From Rhodothermaeota bacterium MED-G12 (GTDB lineage Bacteria; Bacteroidota; Rhodothermia; Balneolales; Balneolaceae): a DNA stretch of 32,366 nt. A model generated the notes under the pieces. That model made no database searches and was not told the origin of the DNA. It saw nothing but the letters and a program-made list of their open reading frames with translations. Position 1 is the first letter of the stretch. Each line of letters starts with the position of its first letter. The translations under genes and the position numbers were made by a program. The stretch covers positions 1 through 32,366 of the forward strand of contig NTKP01000015.1 in NCBI GenBank assembly GCA_002457365.1, in the 5' to 3' direction. Below, piece after piece: positions 17,157 through 25,414 of this stretch.

Positions 17157-19022
17157 TTATACTTCCTCAGGCTGATCCTTTTTAAGCACAACGGTAACCT
17201 TTGAGTTGCCATTCCTAGATTCGTTAGAATCTTTACCATTTGAGCGATTATTTGGTGTAGTACGGTCGTTAGATTTAGTTGTATTTTTTGACGAACTAGA
17301 TCGACCATTCCCTCTAGGATGTTTGGGGCCACTATTACGGTTACTACTCCCGTTACCCGATCGGTTTTTTTTTGTGTATTCCAATTGATCTGGGTCGGGT
17401 TTATTGACCTTTAGTTCTTCTAATTCATGCTTTTCAAGCAGTTCGTCTAGGGAAGCTCCTTGGAGTACAGCATCGGTAATGTCAATTTCTGAGCCTGCTA
17501 GGGTAACGTGAAATTCGTTTAAGGATATTTTATCATCACCAATTAAAGTAACACGAACATGATACTTCGTCATCCATTTCCAACGAGTACTAAAAACACC
17601 CTTAGTTAGATAGCTTTTTAGGTAGGGGTTTACATACAGATCTATAGCCCGGTAACTTGTGGAATGCTTGAATTTGCTAATCCAACTTTCGATATCCGTA
17701 AGTATGGTATCTTGTGTAACAACATTACCCGATCCACCACACATAGGACAAGCATTCGATACGGAGTTAATTACCGATGGCCTAATACGTTGTCTGGTTA
17801 TTTGTACAAGACCAAAATCACTCATTCCAATAATATTTGTCTTAGCGGGGTCTTTTCTGAATTCCTTTTTTAATTCATCATAAATTTTCTTTCGATTTTT
17901 TTCGTCTTTTAAATCAATGAAATCAACGACAATGATTCCGCCAATATCTCGCAATCGTAGCTGTTTGGCGATTTCTCGGGCTGCCTCTAAGTTGGTCTTT
18001 AATGAATTATCTTCCTGCTTTTGCTTAGCGGCATAGGGACCTGAATTCACATCAACCACATACATGGCTTCGGTTTGCTCAAAAATTAGATAGCCCCCCA
18101 TTTTCATTCGAACTCGTGGGTTAAAAATGGAATTCACATCCTCGCTAATACCCACATGGTCAAAGATATGCTCCTTACCCTTAAACAATTCAACATTAGG
18201 CATCATTTGAGGAGCAATTTGCTGCACATAACTTTTTATCTGCTTGAACATTTTGGGGTCGTCTACGAGAACCCGGTCATAATTTTTGGCAAATAAGTCT
18301 CGAATTAGACTCTCGGTCATGTCTAAATCGTTGTATAGTAAACTAGGTGGTTCTGCATCTTCAAGACGCTCGGCTAATGTTTCCCATTTTTTAAGTACGG
18401 TACGTAAATCTTCCTCAATAGCCTCCTGTTCTTGGTCTTGGGCTACGGTTCGGACTATAACCCCAAATCCATCGGGGACCATCCCATTTAAAATCCCTTT
18501 TAAGCGGCGACGTTCCTTGTAGTTGCTAATACGCTTTGAAACAGCGATATAATCGCCCATAGGTATGAGAACAAGAAAACGACCGGCAATAGTTATATCG
18601 GTGGATACCCTTGGCCCTTTAGATCCGATCGGCTCTTTTACGATTTGAACAAGTAATTTTTGACCTGTTTTAAGTATTTTGCCTGCGAGTACTTGACGAT
18701 CTGAATTCGTCATTTCCTCTTTTTTGGATAGGGTACTGTGCATGTGTTTAGGAATGGCTTTAGGGCCATTCAGCATGCTTATGTACTCGTCTAAATGATC
18801 TCCGGCATCTGAAAAATGCAAGAAGGCATCTTTCGGTGTGCCCATGTCAATAAAGGCGGCACGAATGCCACTCATTACCTTATGGACACGTGCTACATAT
18901 ATATTGCCTACGGTACGTTGATTTTCCTCTGATTCTATAAAGAGCTGCGCTAATTCTCCATTCTCTAGGAGCGCAATCCGGTTTTGATTGCCGGAAGAGT
19001 GTATTATGATTTGATTTTTCAT
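17157..19022 (-). CDS. rng: Ribonuclease E/G family endoribonuclease
   Basis: This 621-aa protein matches RNase G/E catalytic regions. An S1-type RNA-binding domain (about 35-140, GNIYVARVHKVMSGIRAAFIDMG) is interrupted by an insertion at about 78-110. The 5'-sensor/RNase H-like part and the DNase I-like part carry Asp324 (YVVDVNSG) and Asp367 (IVVDFIDL), equivalent to the metal-binding aspartates of E. coli RNase E. The zinc-link CPMC is at 425-428. After about residue 545 comes a low-complexity tail rich in Asn, Ser, Arg, Gly and Lys, probably disordered and RNA-binding. The product should process rRNA precursors and degrade mRNA. No classic degradosome motif is recognised. The 5' leader region upstream is long (about 430 bp to murA). 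Confidence 0.93.
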   Translation of the reverse strand: MKNQIIIHSSGNQNRIALLENGELAQLFIESEENQRTVGNIYVARVHKVMSGIRAAFIDMGTPKDAFLHFSDAGDHLDEYISMLNGPKAIPKHMHSTLSKKEEMTNSDRQVLAGKILKTGQKLLVQIVKEPIGSKGPRVSTDITIAGRFLVLIPMGDYIAVSKRISNYKERRRLKGILNGMVPDGFGVIVRTVAQDQEQEAIEEDLRTVLKKWETLAERLEDAEPPSLLYNDLDMTESLIRDLFAKNYDRVLVDDPKMFKQIKSYVQQIAPQMMPNVELFKGKEHIFDHVGISEDVNSIFNPRVRMKMGGYLIFEQTEAMYVVDVNSGPYAAKQKQEDNSLKTNLEAAREIAKQLRLRDIGGIIVVDFIDLKDEKNRKKIYDELKKEFRKDPAKTNIIGMSDFGLVQITRQRIRPSVINSVSNACPMCGGSGNVVTQDTILTDIESWISKFKHSTSYRAIDLYVNPYLKSYLTKGVFSTRWKWMTKYHVRVTLIGDDKISLNEFHVTLAGSEIDITDAVLQGASLDELLEKHELEELKVNKPDPDQLEYTKKNRSGNGSSNRNSGPKHPRGNGRSSSSKNTTKSNDRTTPNNRSNGKDSNESRNGNSKVTVVLKKDQPEEV

Positions 19023-19456
19023 CGAAATTCAGTGTTAAACACCAACGAGCTTGGTTAACCAAGGGTTGAATTCTTCGCCATAGATCATCTTTATCAATCG
19101 CTATTTGGTCTGCTGAATTCATCTTTCTAGATGTACAGGTCGTTGGTTGGGCAGATGCCCTTGTTAAATTTGTTTGGTTTGGACTATGCTCGGAATTGGG
19201 TGAGCTTAGTGTTGTGGTTGCTGCTTTGAGAGCAGCGGTAAGTAAATAAAGTAGGTCCGTAACGCTTTTCTGCGCGCGAATCAACAGCATCATAAGTACC
19301 AAAGTACCCGTGTTGTAAGAACTGAACCGTACCATTTATAGTGAAATATTCGTGTTAACGATGTGAAATGCGATGTTTCTGTTAAAATAGAAAGGCATGT
19401 TCACAACTTGAATTGCTTCACGTTCAATATACAGTCAATGTGGCACTAAAGTAAAT
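19023..19456 (-). other. 434-bp gap between murA and rng; probable rng leader
   Basis: A 151-codon frame (19335-18880) covers much of this gap but also overlaps the start of rng by 142 bp. It has no recognisable motif and odd low-complexity composition, so it is not called as a gene. A perfect 12-bp palindrome, TTGGTTAACCAA (19051-19062), lies about 30 nt before the rng start codon and could fold in the leader or bind a regulator. No tRNA or small RNA signature was seen. Confidence 0.4.
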
Positions 19457-20722
19457 TTATTCTTGGGCTCTACTTAGTTTGGCCCCAACCGCATTTAGTT
19501 TATCCTCTAAACTTTCGTACCCTCGGTCTAGATGGTATATACGCAAAATCTCAGAAGTATTTTTAGCCGCCATACCTGCTAATACTAAACTAACACTTGC
19601 GCGTAAATCTGTACTCATCACAGAGGCACCTTCCAACACCTTGGGTCCTTGTATATGTACGGTATTCTTCGTCAACTTCATCTGGGCTCCAAGGCGACTG
19701 AGTTCTGGGACATAACTAAAACGATCAAAGTAGACCGTATCGGTGACCGTTGAATCTCCATGAGCCTGTGTAAGCATAGTCGCCCATTGTGCTTGGAGGT
19801 CGGTAGGAAAGCCTGGGTAAATATCGGTGGTTATACTCACGGGTTTAAGGATGTCAGGCGCTTGAACCGAAATGACTTCACCCTCCACATCGACCTTGGT
19901 TCCTGTTTGGCGAAGCAAATTAGGGAAATCACCTAAGTGTTCGGCATTACAGCCAATCAAACGAAGCGAAGAACCTGGGAGCATAGCCGCAGCAATCATA
20001 AAGGTTCCCACTTCAATTCTGTCAGGGTCATTTCGGAAAGTACCTCCAGAGAGTGTCCGGACTTGCTTAATGGTCAAAGTATCGCTGCCTACACCACTAA
20101 TGTTAGCCCCCATTGAGTTTAATACCGTACATAATTGAACTACATCCGGTTCCTTTGCCGCATTTTCAATGGTAAAAGACTCGGCTCGAAGAACCGCAGC
20201 AAGAAGTAAGTTAATGGTTGCTCCAACACTACTTGGTTCTAGCCTATACCGACCACCAGGAACGCTTGTTCCAGCTTTGGCAATTACATACCCTTTGTCC
20301 AAGCTAATTGAAATACCCATCGCCTCCAAGCCTTTCAAATGCAAGTCCACCGGACGTGGACCCCAAGCACAACCACCAGGCATGGATACTTTGGCATAGC
20401 CATGTTTACCCACCAAAGCTCCGAGCATGTAAAATGAGGCTCTCATTTTTCTAACCAAATCATAAGGTGCCTCTAGATAATTAACGTTAGAAGGGTCGAT
20501 GATCACTCGATTGTCGGCATCCTGAAACTGAACCTGTGCACCAACCACACGTAATACGTTGTTAAACGTATAGATGTCCTGTAGCCGAGGAACATTTTCT
20601 AAGATCACGGGTTCATCGGCCAGTAAAGCCGCAGCTAAAAGAGGTAATGCCGCATTTTTAGAACCACTAATGGCAATGTCTCCATTCAATGGGGTAGGCC
20701 CCTTTACAATAAATTTGTCCAA
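19457..20722 (-). CDS. murA: UDP-N-acetylglucosamine 1-carboxyvinyltransferase
   Basis: This 421-aa enzyme performs the first committed step of peptidoglycan synthesis, transferring enolpyruvyl from PEP to UDP-GlcNAc in the cytoplasm. It carries SGSKNAALP (Lys22, Asn23) and the loop with the reactive cysteine, MPGGCAWGPRPVDLHL (Cys118; fosfomycin would bind here). Late in the protein it has YPGFPTDLQAQ with the catalytic Asp and the RGYESLEDKL end. Length is typical. Cys rather than Asp at position 118 predicts a fosfomycin-sensitive enzyme. The start lies one base after the stop of the biotinyl carrier gene, so the two are probably co-translated. Confidence 0.97.
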   Translation of the reverse strand: MDKFIVKGPTPLNGDIAISGSKNAALPLLAAALLADEPVILENVPRLQDIYTFNNVLRVVGAQVQFQDADNRVIIDPSNVNYLEAPYDLVRKMRASFYMLGALVGKHGYAKVSMPGGCAWGPRPVDLHLKGLEAMGISISLDKGYVIAKAGTSVPGGRYRLEPSSVGATINLLLAAVLRAESFTIENAAKEPDVVQLCTVLNSMGANISGVGSDTLTIKQVRTLSGGTFRNDPDRIEVGTFMIAAAMLPGSSLRLIGCNAEHLGDFPNLLRQTGTKVDVEGEVISVQAPDILKPVSITTDIYPGFPTDLQAQWATMLTQAHGDSTVTDTVYFDRFSYVPELSRLGAQMKLTKNTVHIQGPKVLEGASVMSTDLRASVSLVLAGMAAKNTSEILRIYHLDRGYESLEDKLNAVGAKLSRAQE

Positions 20723-20723
20723 A

Positions 20724-21221
20724 TTATTCTAACTCCGCTAATAAGGTTTGTTTTTCTATGGTCTGTCCTAATTCCACTTGAATAGTTTTTACCCGCCCTT
20801 GAATGGGTGCTTTAATTTCATTTTCCATTTTCATGGCTTCGAGCACTAATAAGGTGTCACCCTTTTGGACCTGATCTCCTTGTTGAACATCAATGGAAAG
20901 TACTTTACCTGGCATAGGAGCCTTGATATCTCCGGCGGATTGTTCCAGCTCTGCCTTCATCCCAAGTGTTTCAAGTAATAAAGCTTGTTCGTTTTTTACC
21001 TGTAGTTCTACGGGTTGTCCATCGATGTCAAAACGGATTTGGGTTCCTTCTACTTTTACATTGGCAAGAATCCATTGCCGTGTTCCAACGCGAAAATAAA
21101 AGCGCCCGTTATGTTCGGTAAATTCGTATTCACAATGTTCCCCGTTCACTTGGGCCATCCCTTCAGAAGGGCCGATTTCAAGGTTTATATGCTCGTTTTT
21201 ATAGCTAATTTGCTGTTTCAC
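20724..21221 (-). CDS. Biotinyl carrier protein (BCCP-like), stand-alone
   Basis: This 165-aa protein ends in a biotinyl domain (about 95-165): GDIKAPMPGKVLSIDVQQGDQV, then LEAMKMENEI with the biotinylated Lys131, then the KAPIQGRVK strand. The N-terminal half (1-90) matches the strand-rich linker seen before biotinyl domains of acyl-CoA carboxylase alpha chains. It should shuttle carboxyl groups between a biotin carboxylase and a carboxyltransferase (acetyl/propionyl-CoA, pyruvate or oxaloacetate type), neither of which is in the window. It lies eight bases after an 86-aa gene and one base before murA. Confidence 0.85.
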   Translation of the reverse strand: MKQQISYKNEHINLEIGPSEGMAQVNGEHCEYEFTEHNGRFYFRVGTRQWILANVKVEGTQIRFDIDGQPVELQVKNEQALLLETLGMKAELEQSAGDIKAPMPGKVLSIDVQQGDQVQKGDTLLVLEAMKMENEIKAPIQGRVKTIQVELGQTIEKQTLLAELE

Positions 21222-21229
21222 GTGGGAAT

Positions 21230-21490
21230 TTATTTGCGAATATGTTTTAAACCCGTTGCCGTAGCTCTGAAGGTATACCCTTCAATATGGTCTGAATCAT
21301 AAGAAGTTGCGCGATTAATTTCCACTGACCCACTTTGCCAAACTTCGATTAATCGAAAATTGATGAGTGTAATTAAATCATCTCTGAGCGCACCTGGTGG
21401 GAGTCCTGTTTCTTCCAACAGCACATCGTAGGGTTCGGGGAAAATAAGTCGAGAAAGTACCTCGATTTCAGAGGCATATAATTTTCTCAT
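21230..21490 (-). CDS. Small winged-helix-like protein of unknown function
   Basis: This 86-aa product is not recognised as a named family. The predicted pattern is helix (SEIEVLSRLIF), helix-turn-helix (YDVLLEETGLPPGALRDDLITLINFRLIEVW), strand-rich wing, then GYTFRATATGLKHIRK. This resembles a winged-helix fold, where TATGLKHI looks like the end of a MarR/PadR-like domain. It is closely packed with the biotinyl carrier gene (8 bp) and follows the lipoprotein gene by about 17 bp, so the four genes probably form one operon. Confidence 0.65.
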   Translation of the reverse strand: MRKLYASEIEVLSRLIFPEPYDVLLEETGLPPGALRDDLITLINFRLIEVWQSGSVEINRATSYDSDHIEGYTFRATATGLKHIRK

Positions 21491-21507
21491 TCTATAGTAA
21501 AAGAAAG

Positions 21508-22011
21508 TTATTGAATAAAAATGTCGCCATAGGTAATCAGTCGCTGGTTTCCGTCGTAAAGAAGCAGTCGATGCAGACCACGAGCTAATTCGGCACTAGA
21601 ACCAAAATTCCGTGAATCAATCACAAAGGTAACCAACTCAAACTCCGAACTAACAGTTTCTTGTTGAAGGGGAATCCATCGGTTATTAAAATTTAAATAT
21701 CCCAATTCTACGTAGGACTGAACGGGAGCGCCATTAAGAGTCATTTCTAAGTAGGCCGTCCCGCCGTAGTTTATTGGATTCGGGAAAAGGGGAAGTACTC
21801 GAATTAATCCTTCGTAATAGGGTGATACTCTCCAATCTTGTTTATCTTGAGAGAGTACATTTTGTTGTAAATCCGTTTCAGTGTAGCCCTCGGCCGGTCC
21901 ATAGGCTTCTGCCTCAAATTGCTGCTGAGCACTGTCCTGTTGGCAGCTAGTAAGCATTAGCCCAAGCATTAGAAAAAAAATGGGAAGTAATAAACGGTTA
22001 ATGCTTTTCAT
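21508..22011 (-). CDS. Predicted lipoprotein of unknown function
   Basis: Starting from ATG 22011 gives a 167-aa protein with a clean lipoprotein signal, MKSINRLLLPIFFLMLGLML-TSC, with lipobox LTSC. Longer in-frame starts up to 22122 would overlap the divergent ArsC-like gene and bury the signal. The mature part is polar with a predicted beta-sandwich: LPLFPNPINYGGTAYLEMTLNG, VELGYLNFNNRWIPL, FVIDSRNFG and GLHRLLLYDGNQ. The FPNPIN block recalls T9SS sorting-domain strands but sits mid-protein. The function is unknown; it would be a surface or periplasmic lipoprotein. It appears to head the operon with the winged-helix-like gene, the carrier protein and murA. Confidence 0.75.
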   Translation of the reverse strand: MKSINRLLLPIFFLMLGLMLTSCQQDSAQQQFEAEAYGPAEGYTETDLQQNVLSQDKQDWRVSPYYEGLIRVLPLFPNPINYGGTAYLEMTLNGAPVQSYVELGYLNFNNRWIPLQQETVSSEFELVTFVIDSRNFGSSAELARGLHRLLLYDGNQRLITYGDIFIQ

Positions 22012-22090
22012 TGGTTTGGTGATATTAAGTGTGGGTTTTAGACGAACCGACCCGTATTTTACGGAAGCAATTAATTTAATCACATTCATC

Positions 22091-22450
22091 ATGCTATATC
22101 TTATCGGCATTCCCAACTGCAATAAAATTAAAGATACACGTTCTTGGCTAGAGGAAAAAGGTATTACCTATGAATTTGTCCATGTTAAAAAAGAACCTCT
22201 ATCTAAAGATGAAATCTCTGATTTGGCCTATAAGGTTGGCGTCGATGTGCTCGTAAATACCCGCGGTACTACCTATAGAAAGTTAGAAATCAAGGATAAA
22301 AATCTAAGCGATGAGGAATTGTTCGAGCTGGTTCACCAGCACCAAAGTATGCTCAAACGCCCAATATTAGTACTAGAAGAGTCAGTTTTGGTGGGTTTTG
22401 ATGAGGAAGCATTTGAACAATTTGCAAAACAACATGAATTACTGGACTAA
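22091..22450 (+). CDS. ArsC/Spx/YffB-family thioredoxin-fold protein
   Basis: The ATG at 22091 gives 119 aa starting MLYLIGIPNCNKIKDTRSWLEEKGI. The upstream ATG at 21980 would overlap the divergent lipoprotein gene. The single Cys10 in the PNCNKIKD motif and the KRPIL segment (Arg90) are typical of the ArsC/Spx/YffB group, which are thiol-transferase or reductase-like proteins. The exact role (arsenate reduction, stress regulation or glutaredoxin-like) cannot be decided. It overlaps the next gene's start by 17 bp, so it likely heads that operon. Confidence 0.88.
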   Translation: MLYLIGIPNCNKIKDTRSWLEEKGITYEFVHVKKEPLSKDEISDLAYKVGVDVLVNTRGTTYRKLEIKDKNLSDEELFELVHQHQSMLKRPILVLEESVLVGFDEEAFEQFAKQHELLD

Positions 22451-23387
22451 AAAAGCATCTTTATTCGGGTTGATCGATACGAGGCAGGCTGTTTTTCGTT
22501 TGTCTCTTATGGCGGTATTGTCTTTGTTGTATATGACGCAAGCAGTAGCTTCCGTGCCTTATTTTGAGCAGCAGATTCATGAATCTGAACTCGAAACACA
22601 GGAACCAGAAACGTATGAACCCAAGCTCGAGGGAATATTAGCCAAGGGACAACCCAGTGTGCCAGATATTTTGAGTGCTGGAGAGTGGTTTAGGTATGAG
22701 GTAAGCTATGGATTTTTTACCCTAGGATGGGTAGAGGTGAGTATTTTACCTGATACGGTATATAATGGGCGGGTGCATAATCACTTACTAACACGGATGA
22801 TATCGAACGACCGGCTCCCTTTGATTGGCTATGAACTGGATGAGTTTCACACCCTATTTTATGTCAACGAAGAAGGCTTGCCAGTGAGCAGTCTTTTTTG
22901 GAAGGATAATGTGGACGAAGAGGAATGGGATGAAATTGTGTACCGTTTTGATAGAGATAATGAGCAGGTGTTCTATAAAGAAGAAGATGAAACCACAGGA
23001 GAGCTTTCCTTAGTGGAGCCGGCTACGGCTGGGCACATTGTGTTTGTTTATTCGCGTTTGTTTGCCGGTGGTGGGGCGAATACGGAATTGCCAGTATATG
23101 TAAGCAAACAGCTCGGCTATCTTGATTTTGATCATAGCTCAGCCACCGAAATGCGAGCGTATGAGGTATTTGAGGAACCAATAGCAACCTATAAAACCAA
23201 TGGGCGCACTGTTGATATAGTTGGGCCATTTGGATTTAGTGGTCGCTTTGTAGCTTTTTTTGGACAGGATGATCTAAGGATTCCATTGGAAGCGAGGGTT
23301 AAAATGTTCTTAGGCAGTGCTGTTGTAAAACTGATTGAATATCGAAAAGGAAATTCAGGCCAAGCTATTCGGCAGGGCATGGAGTGA
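22434..23387 (+). CDS. DUF3108 domain protein (predicted periplasmic)
   Basis: Starting from ATG 22434 gives 317 aa with a hydrophobic N-terminal signal (about 21-39, SLMAVLSLLYMTQAVAS). An alternative ATG at 22398 would add 12 residues. The body matches the DUF3108 pattern: GEWFRYEVSYGFFTLGWVEVSI, DEFHTLFYVNEEGLPVSS, GHIVFVYSRLFAGGG, and the closing IPLEARVKMFLGSAVVKLIEY. DUF3108 proteins are periplasmic and have no firm function, though a lipocalin-like beta-rich fold is assumed. The gene overlaps the ArsC-like stop by 17 bp and is 40 bp before dut. Confidence 0.85.
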   Translation: MNYWTKKASLFGLIDTRQAVFRLSLMAVLSLLYMTQAVASVPYFEQQIHESELETQEPETYEPKLEGILAKGQPSVPDILSAGEWFRYEVSYGFFTLGWVEVSILPDTVYNGRVHNHLLTRMISNDRLPLIGYELDEFHTLFYVNEEGLPVSSLFWKDNVDEEEWDEIVYRFDRDNEQVFYKEEDETTGELSLVEPATAGHIVFVYSRLFAGGGANTELPVYVSKQLGYLDFDHSSATEMRAYEVFEEPIATYKTNGRTVDIVGPFGFSGRFVAFFGQDDLRIPLEARVKMFLGSAVVKLIEYRKGNSGQAIRQGME

Positions 23388-23427
23388 GAAATTGAAGGAC
23401 CTAAAACCACTGATAGAACCAAATGCG

Positions 23428-23910
23428 ATGGATAAACCACAGACGGAAACAAATGCGATGGAAAACCCCATAATCAAGTGTATTCAATTGCCCCATGCAA
23501 AGGACCTTCCGTTACCCTCTTATCAGACGCAGGAAGCTGCTGGTATGGATGTTCGGGTAGCCTTAACGAAGGAAATCACGTTAGCGCCAGGAGAGCGTGC
23601 CTTAGTGCCTACCGGCTTAATAATGGCCATTCCGCAGGGTTATGAAGTTCAGATTCGGCCTCGAAGTGGTCTAGCAATTAAGCATGGAATAACCATGGTA
23701 AACAGTCCAGGAACTATTGATTCCGATTTCCGAGGAGAAATTCATCTCATTGTTATAAATCACGGTCAGCAAGCATTTACGGTCAAACATGGAGACCGAA
23801 TGGCTCAGATGGTGGTGCAAAAAATACATCAGGCAGAGATTGTTCAGACTAGTGAGGTAGACCAAACTCAGCGAGGCCATGGCGGCTTTGGATCAACCGG
23901 GGTAGAATAA
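23428..23910 (+). CDS. dut: dUTP diphosphatase
   Basis: The product hydrolyses dUTP to dUMP, keeping uracil out of DNA and supplying dTMP synthesis. All five trimeric dUTPase motifs are present: AGMDVRV, PRSGLAIKHGI, NSPGTIDSDFRGEI, HGDRMAQMVVQ and RGHGGFGSTG. ATGs at 23428 and 23458 are both usable, giving 160 or 150 aa; the first is chosen tentatively. An even longer frame from 23335 overlaps the DUF3108 gene and is unlikely. The two start regions are near-identical 12-bp repeats (AAATGCGATGGA) 30 bp apart. The next gene begins three bases after the stop. Confidence 0.96.
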   Translation: MDKPQTETNAMENPIIKCIQLPHAKDLPLPSYQTQEAAGMDVRVALTKEITLAPGERALVPTGLIMAIPQGYEVQIRPRSGLAIKHGITMVNSPGTIDSDFRGEIHLIVINHGQQAFTVKHGDRMAQMVVQKIHQAEIVQTSEVDQTQRGHGGFGSTGVE

Positions 23911-23913
23911 ATT

Positions 23914-25230
23914 ATGGTGGATGCTAGAACGCCCAAAAAGTCTTTTAGGCAGGCGTTTACTCCCTTTGTAGAGCTCATAAAAGAGTACCCTTCCTTTCGC
24001 AGATTATGGATTGCGCAGGCAATATCTAATTTTGGGGATTGGTTTGGTCTTTTGGCGCTGTATGCTTTGGTGCAAAGATACTCCGATTCGGAGTTCTTGT
24101 TAGGCTTAGTGATCATAGTTAAGATGCTGAGTTTAGCATTATTCTCACCCATTGCTGGTTATCTGACGGATCGCTTTAATCGCCGCATACTCATGATTAT
24201 ATGTGATGGAGGTCGAGCCTTAAGTTTGCTCCTTATGCTACTCGTTCAACAGGAAAGCCTTCTATGGTTAGCCTATGCGCTGACGGGGTTTCAGATGATG
24301 CTTTCAGCTATTTTTGAACCCGCTAAAACAGCCTCTATTCCTAATGTGGCCCCACCTGAGCGCTTAGTTGATGCCAACATTATATCGACGGCTACTTGGA
24401 GTATAATTTTTACCTCAGGCATGGCGATAGGTGGTTTTGCTACTGAATGGATCGGTGTGGAGGGTGTTTTTATTTTAGATGCCTTCACCTATTTGGTCTC
24501 AGCTTGGTTTATTTATCGGGCGGTCATTCCACAAGAAGTGCGGTGCAGTAACTATGTGAAAGGGCAAAAAAAGCCATCATTCTGGGAAGATATTCGTCAA
24601 AATATTGGTACTGACATTGTACTAGGCATTCGTTATCTACGCGATAATCATCAAATTCTTCGCCCAGCGGTAGCTAAAGGAACTTCTACTATATTTTTAG
24701 GTGGCTTGGTCTACATGTTGGTATTGGTGAGTGATAGTATTTTGCAAATGGGGAGCATTGGTCTGGGATTGTTGTACGCAGCCCGGGGAATCGGGACTGG
24801 CATTGGTCCTATTATAGCACGGCAATATTACACCGATGAACGGCAATGGGTAGTGGTCATGGGGGCTAGTATTGCATTGTCAGGTGCGATGTACTTGGTG
24901 GTAGGATTGACCCAAGTCTGGTGGATGATGTTCGTCTTTGTTTTGTTGGCTCATGCCGCATCGGGAGCAAATTGGGTCACTTCTACGGTACTTTTGCAAA
25001 AAAGATCCGAAGATAACTTTCGAGGCCGAGTGTTCAGTACCGAGTGGTTGCTGTTTACCCTGGGTAATTCGCTATCGGTCGTAGTGGCATCAGTGCTGCT
25101 GGAGTGGCAAATTGTAGCGCTTCAAACCTTGATTAGCTTATATGCTGTAGGCCTGATGGCAGCAGGATTATTGTGGCTGGCAACAGTAGCCAATTGGGAG
25201 CGTAATTGGGTACAAAAAGGACTGACCTAA
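23914..25230 (+). CDS. MFS transporter (enterobactin-exporter-like MFS_3 family)
   Basis: This 438-aa inner-membrane protein has about 12 hydrophobic segments. The N-terminal half carries the MFS motif A GYLTDRFNRR at 82-91. A FEPAKTASIPN segment and a RGRVFSTEWLLFTLGNS segment match the MFS_3/EntS branch of drug and siderophore exporters. The substrate is unknown. It starts three bases after dut, so the two are probably co-transcribed. An export role is inferred from the family. Confidence 0.88.
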   Translation: MVDARTPKKSFRQAFTPFVELIKEYPSFRRLWIAQAISNFGDWFGLLALYALVQRYSDSEFLLGLVIIVKMLSLALFSPIAGYLTDRFNRRILMIICDGGRALSLLLMLLVQQESLLWLAYALTGFQMMLSAIFEPAKTASIPNVAPPERLVDANIISTATWSIIFTSGMAIGGFATEWIGVEGVFILDAFTYLVSAWFIYRAVIPQEVRCSNYVKGQKKPSFWEDIRQNIGTDIVLGIRYLRDNHQILRPAVAKGTSTIFLGGLVYMLVLVSDSILQMGSIGLGLLYAARGIGTGIGPIIARQYYTDERQWVVVMGASIALSGAMYLVVGLTQVWWMMFVFVLLAHAASGANWVTSTVLLQKRSEDNFRGRVFSTEWLLFTLGNSLSVVVASVLLEWQIVALQTLISLYAVGLMAAGLLWLATVANWERNWVQKGLT

Positions 25231-25240
25231 TTCAATAATA

Positions 25241-25312
25241 ATGAGTGAGACAGCTCTTAAAGAATGGGAGCGGGATTACGAATTGCAGTTTTCAATTCTA
25301 TTTAAATTCTAA
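25241..25312 (+). CDS. Possible very small ORF (23 aa), low confidence
   Basis: ATG 25241 opens a 23-codon frame (MSETALKEWERDYELQF...) ending in TAA at 25310-25312, just after the MFS gene. The composition is helix-like and protein-like, but no family is recognised and no ribosome site is visible. It could be a true micro-protein, a decayed gene remnant or chance. It is the only coding candidate in the 184-bp gap before ccmC. Confidence 0.2.
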   Translation: MSETALKEWERDYELQFSILFKF

Positions 25313-25378
25313 TGGATGATTATTTAACAAGAACTATAAAATATGTCCAATTTAAGAGCAGAATAAGGTCTGATTTAG

Positions 25379-25386
25379 TATATTTG
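25379..25386 (+). promoter_or_regulatory. Candidate -7 promoter element of the ccm operon
   Basis: TATATTTG matches the Bacteroidota -7 consensus TAnnTTTG exactly and lies 29 bp before the ccmC start codon. No good -33 TTTG is found at the right distance, so the assignment is tentative. Confidence 0.3.
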
Positions 25387-25414
25387 TATTCAAATTAACT
25401 TCAAAAATGCTTCT

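Noticed and set aside
18880..19335. A 151-codon minus-strand frame upstream of and overlapping rng
   Set aside because: It overlaps the well-supported start of rng by 142 bp, has no recognisable domain, and its Thr/Ser/Leu composition is unlike the neighbouring proteins.
21600..21850. FPNPIN block in the lipoprotein as a T9SS sorting domain
   Set aside because: It is mid-protein, lacks the terminal strands and basic end, and the protein has a lipobox, so lipoprotein export is the better explanation.
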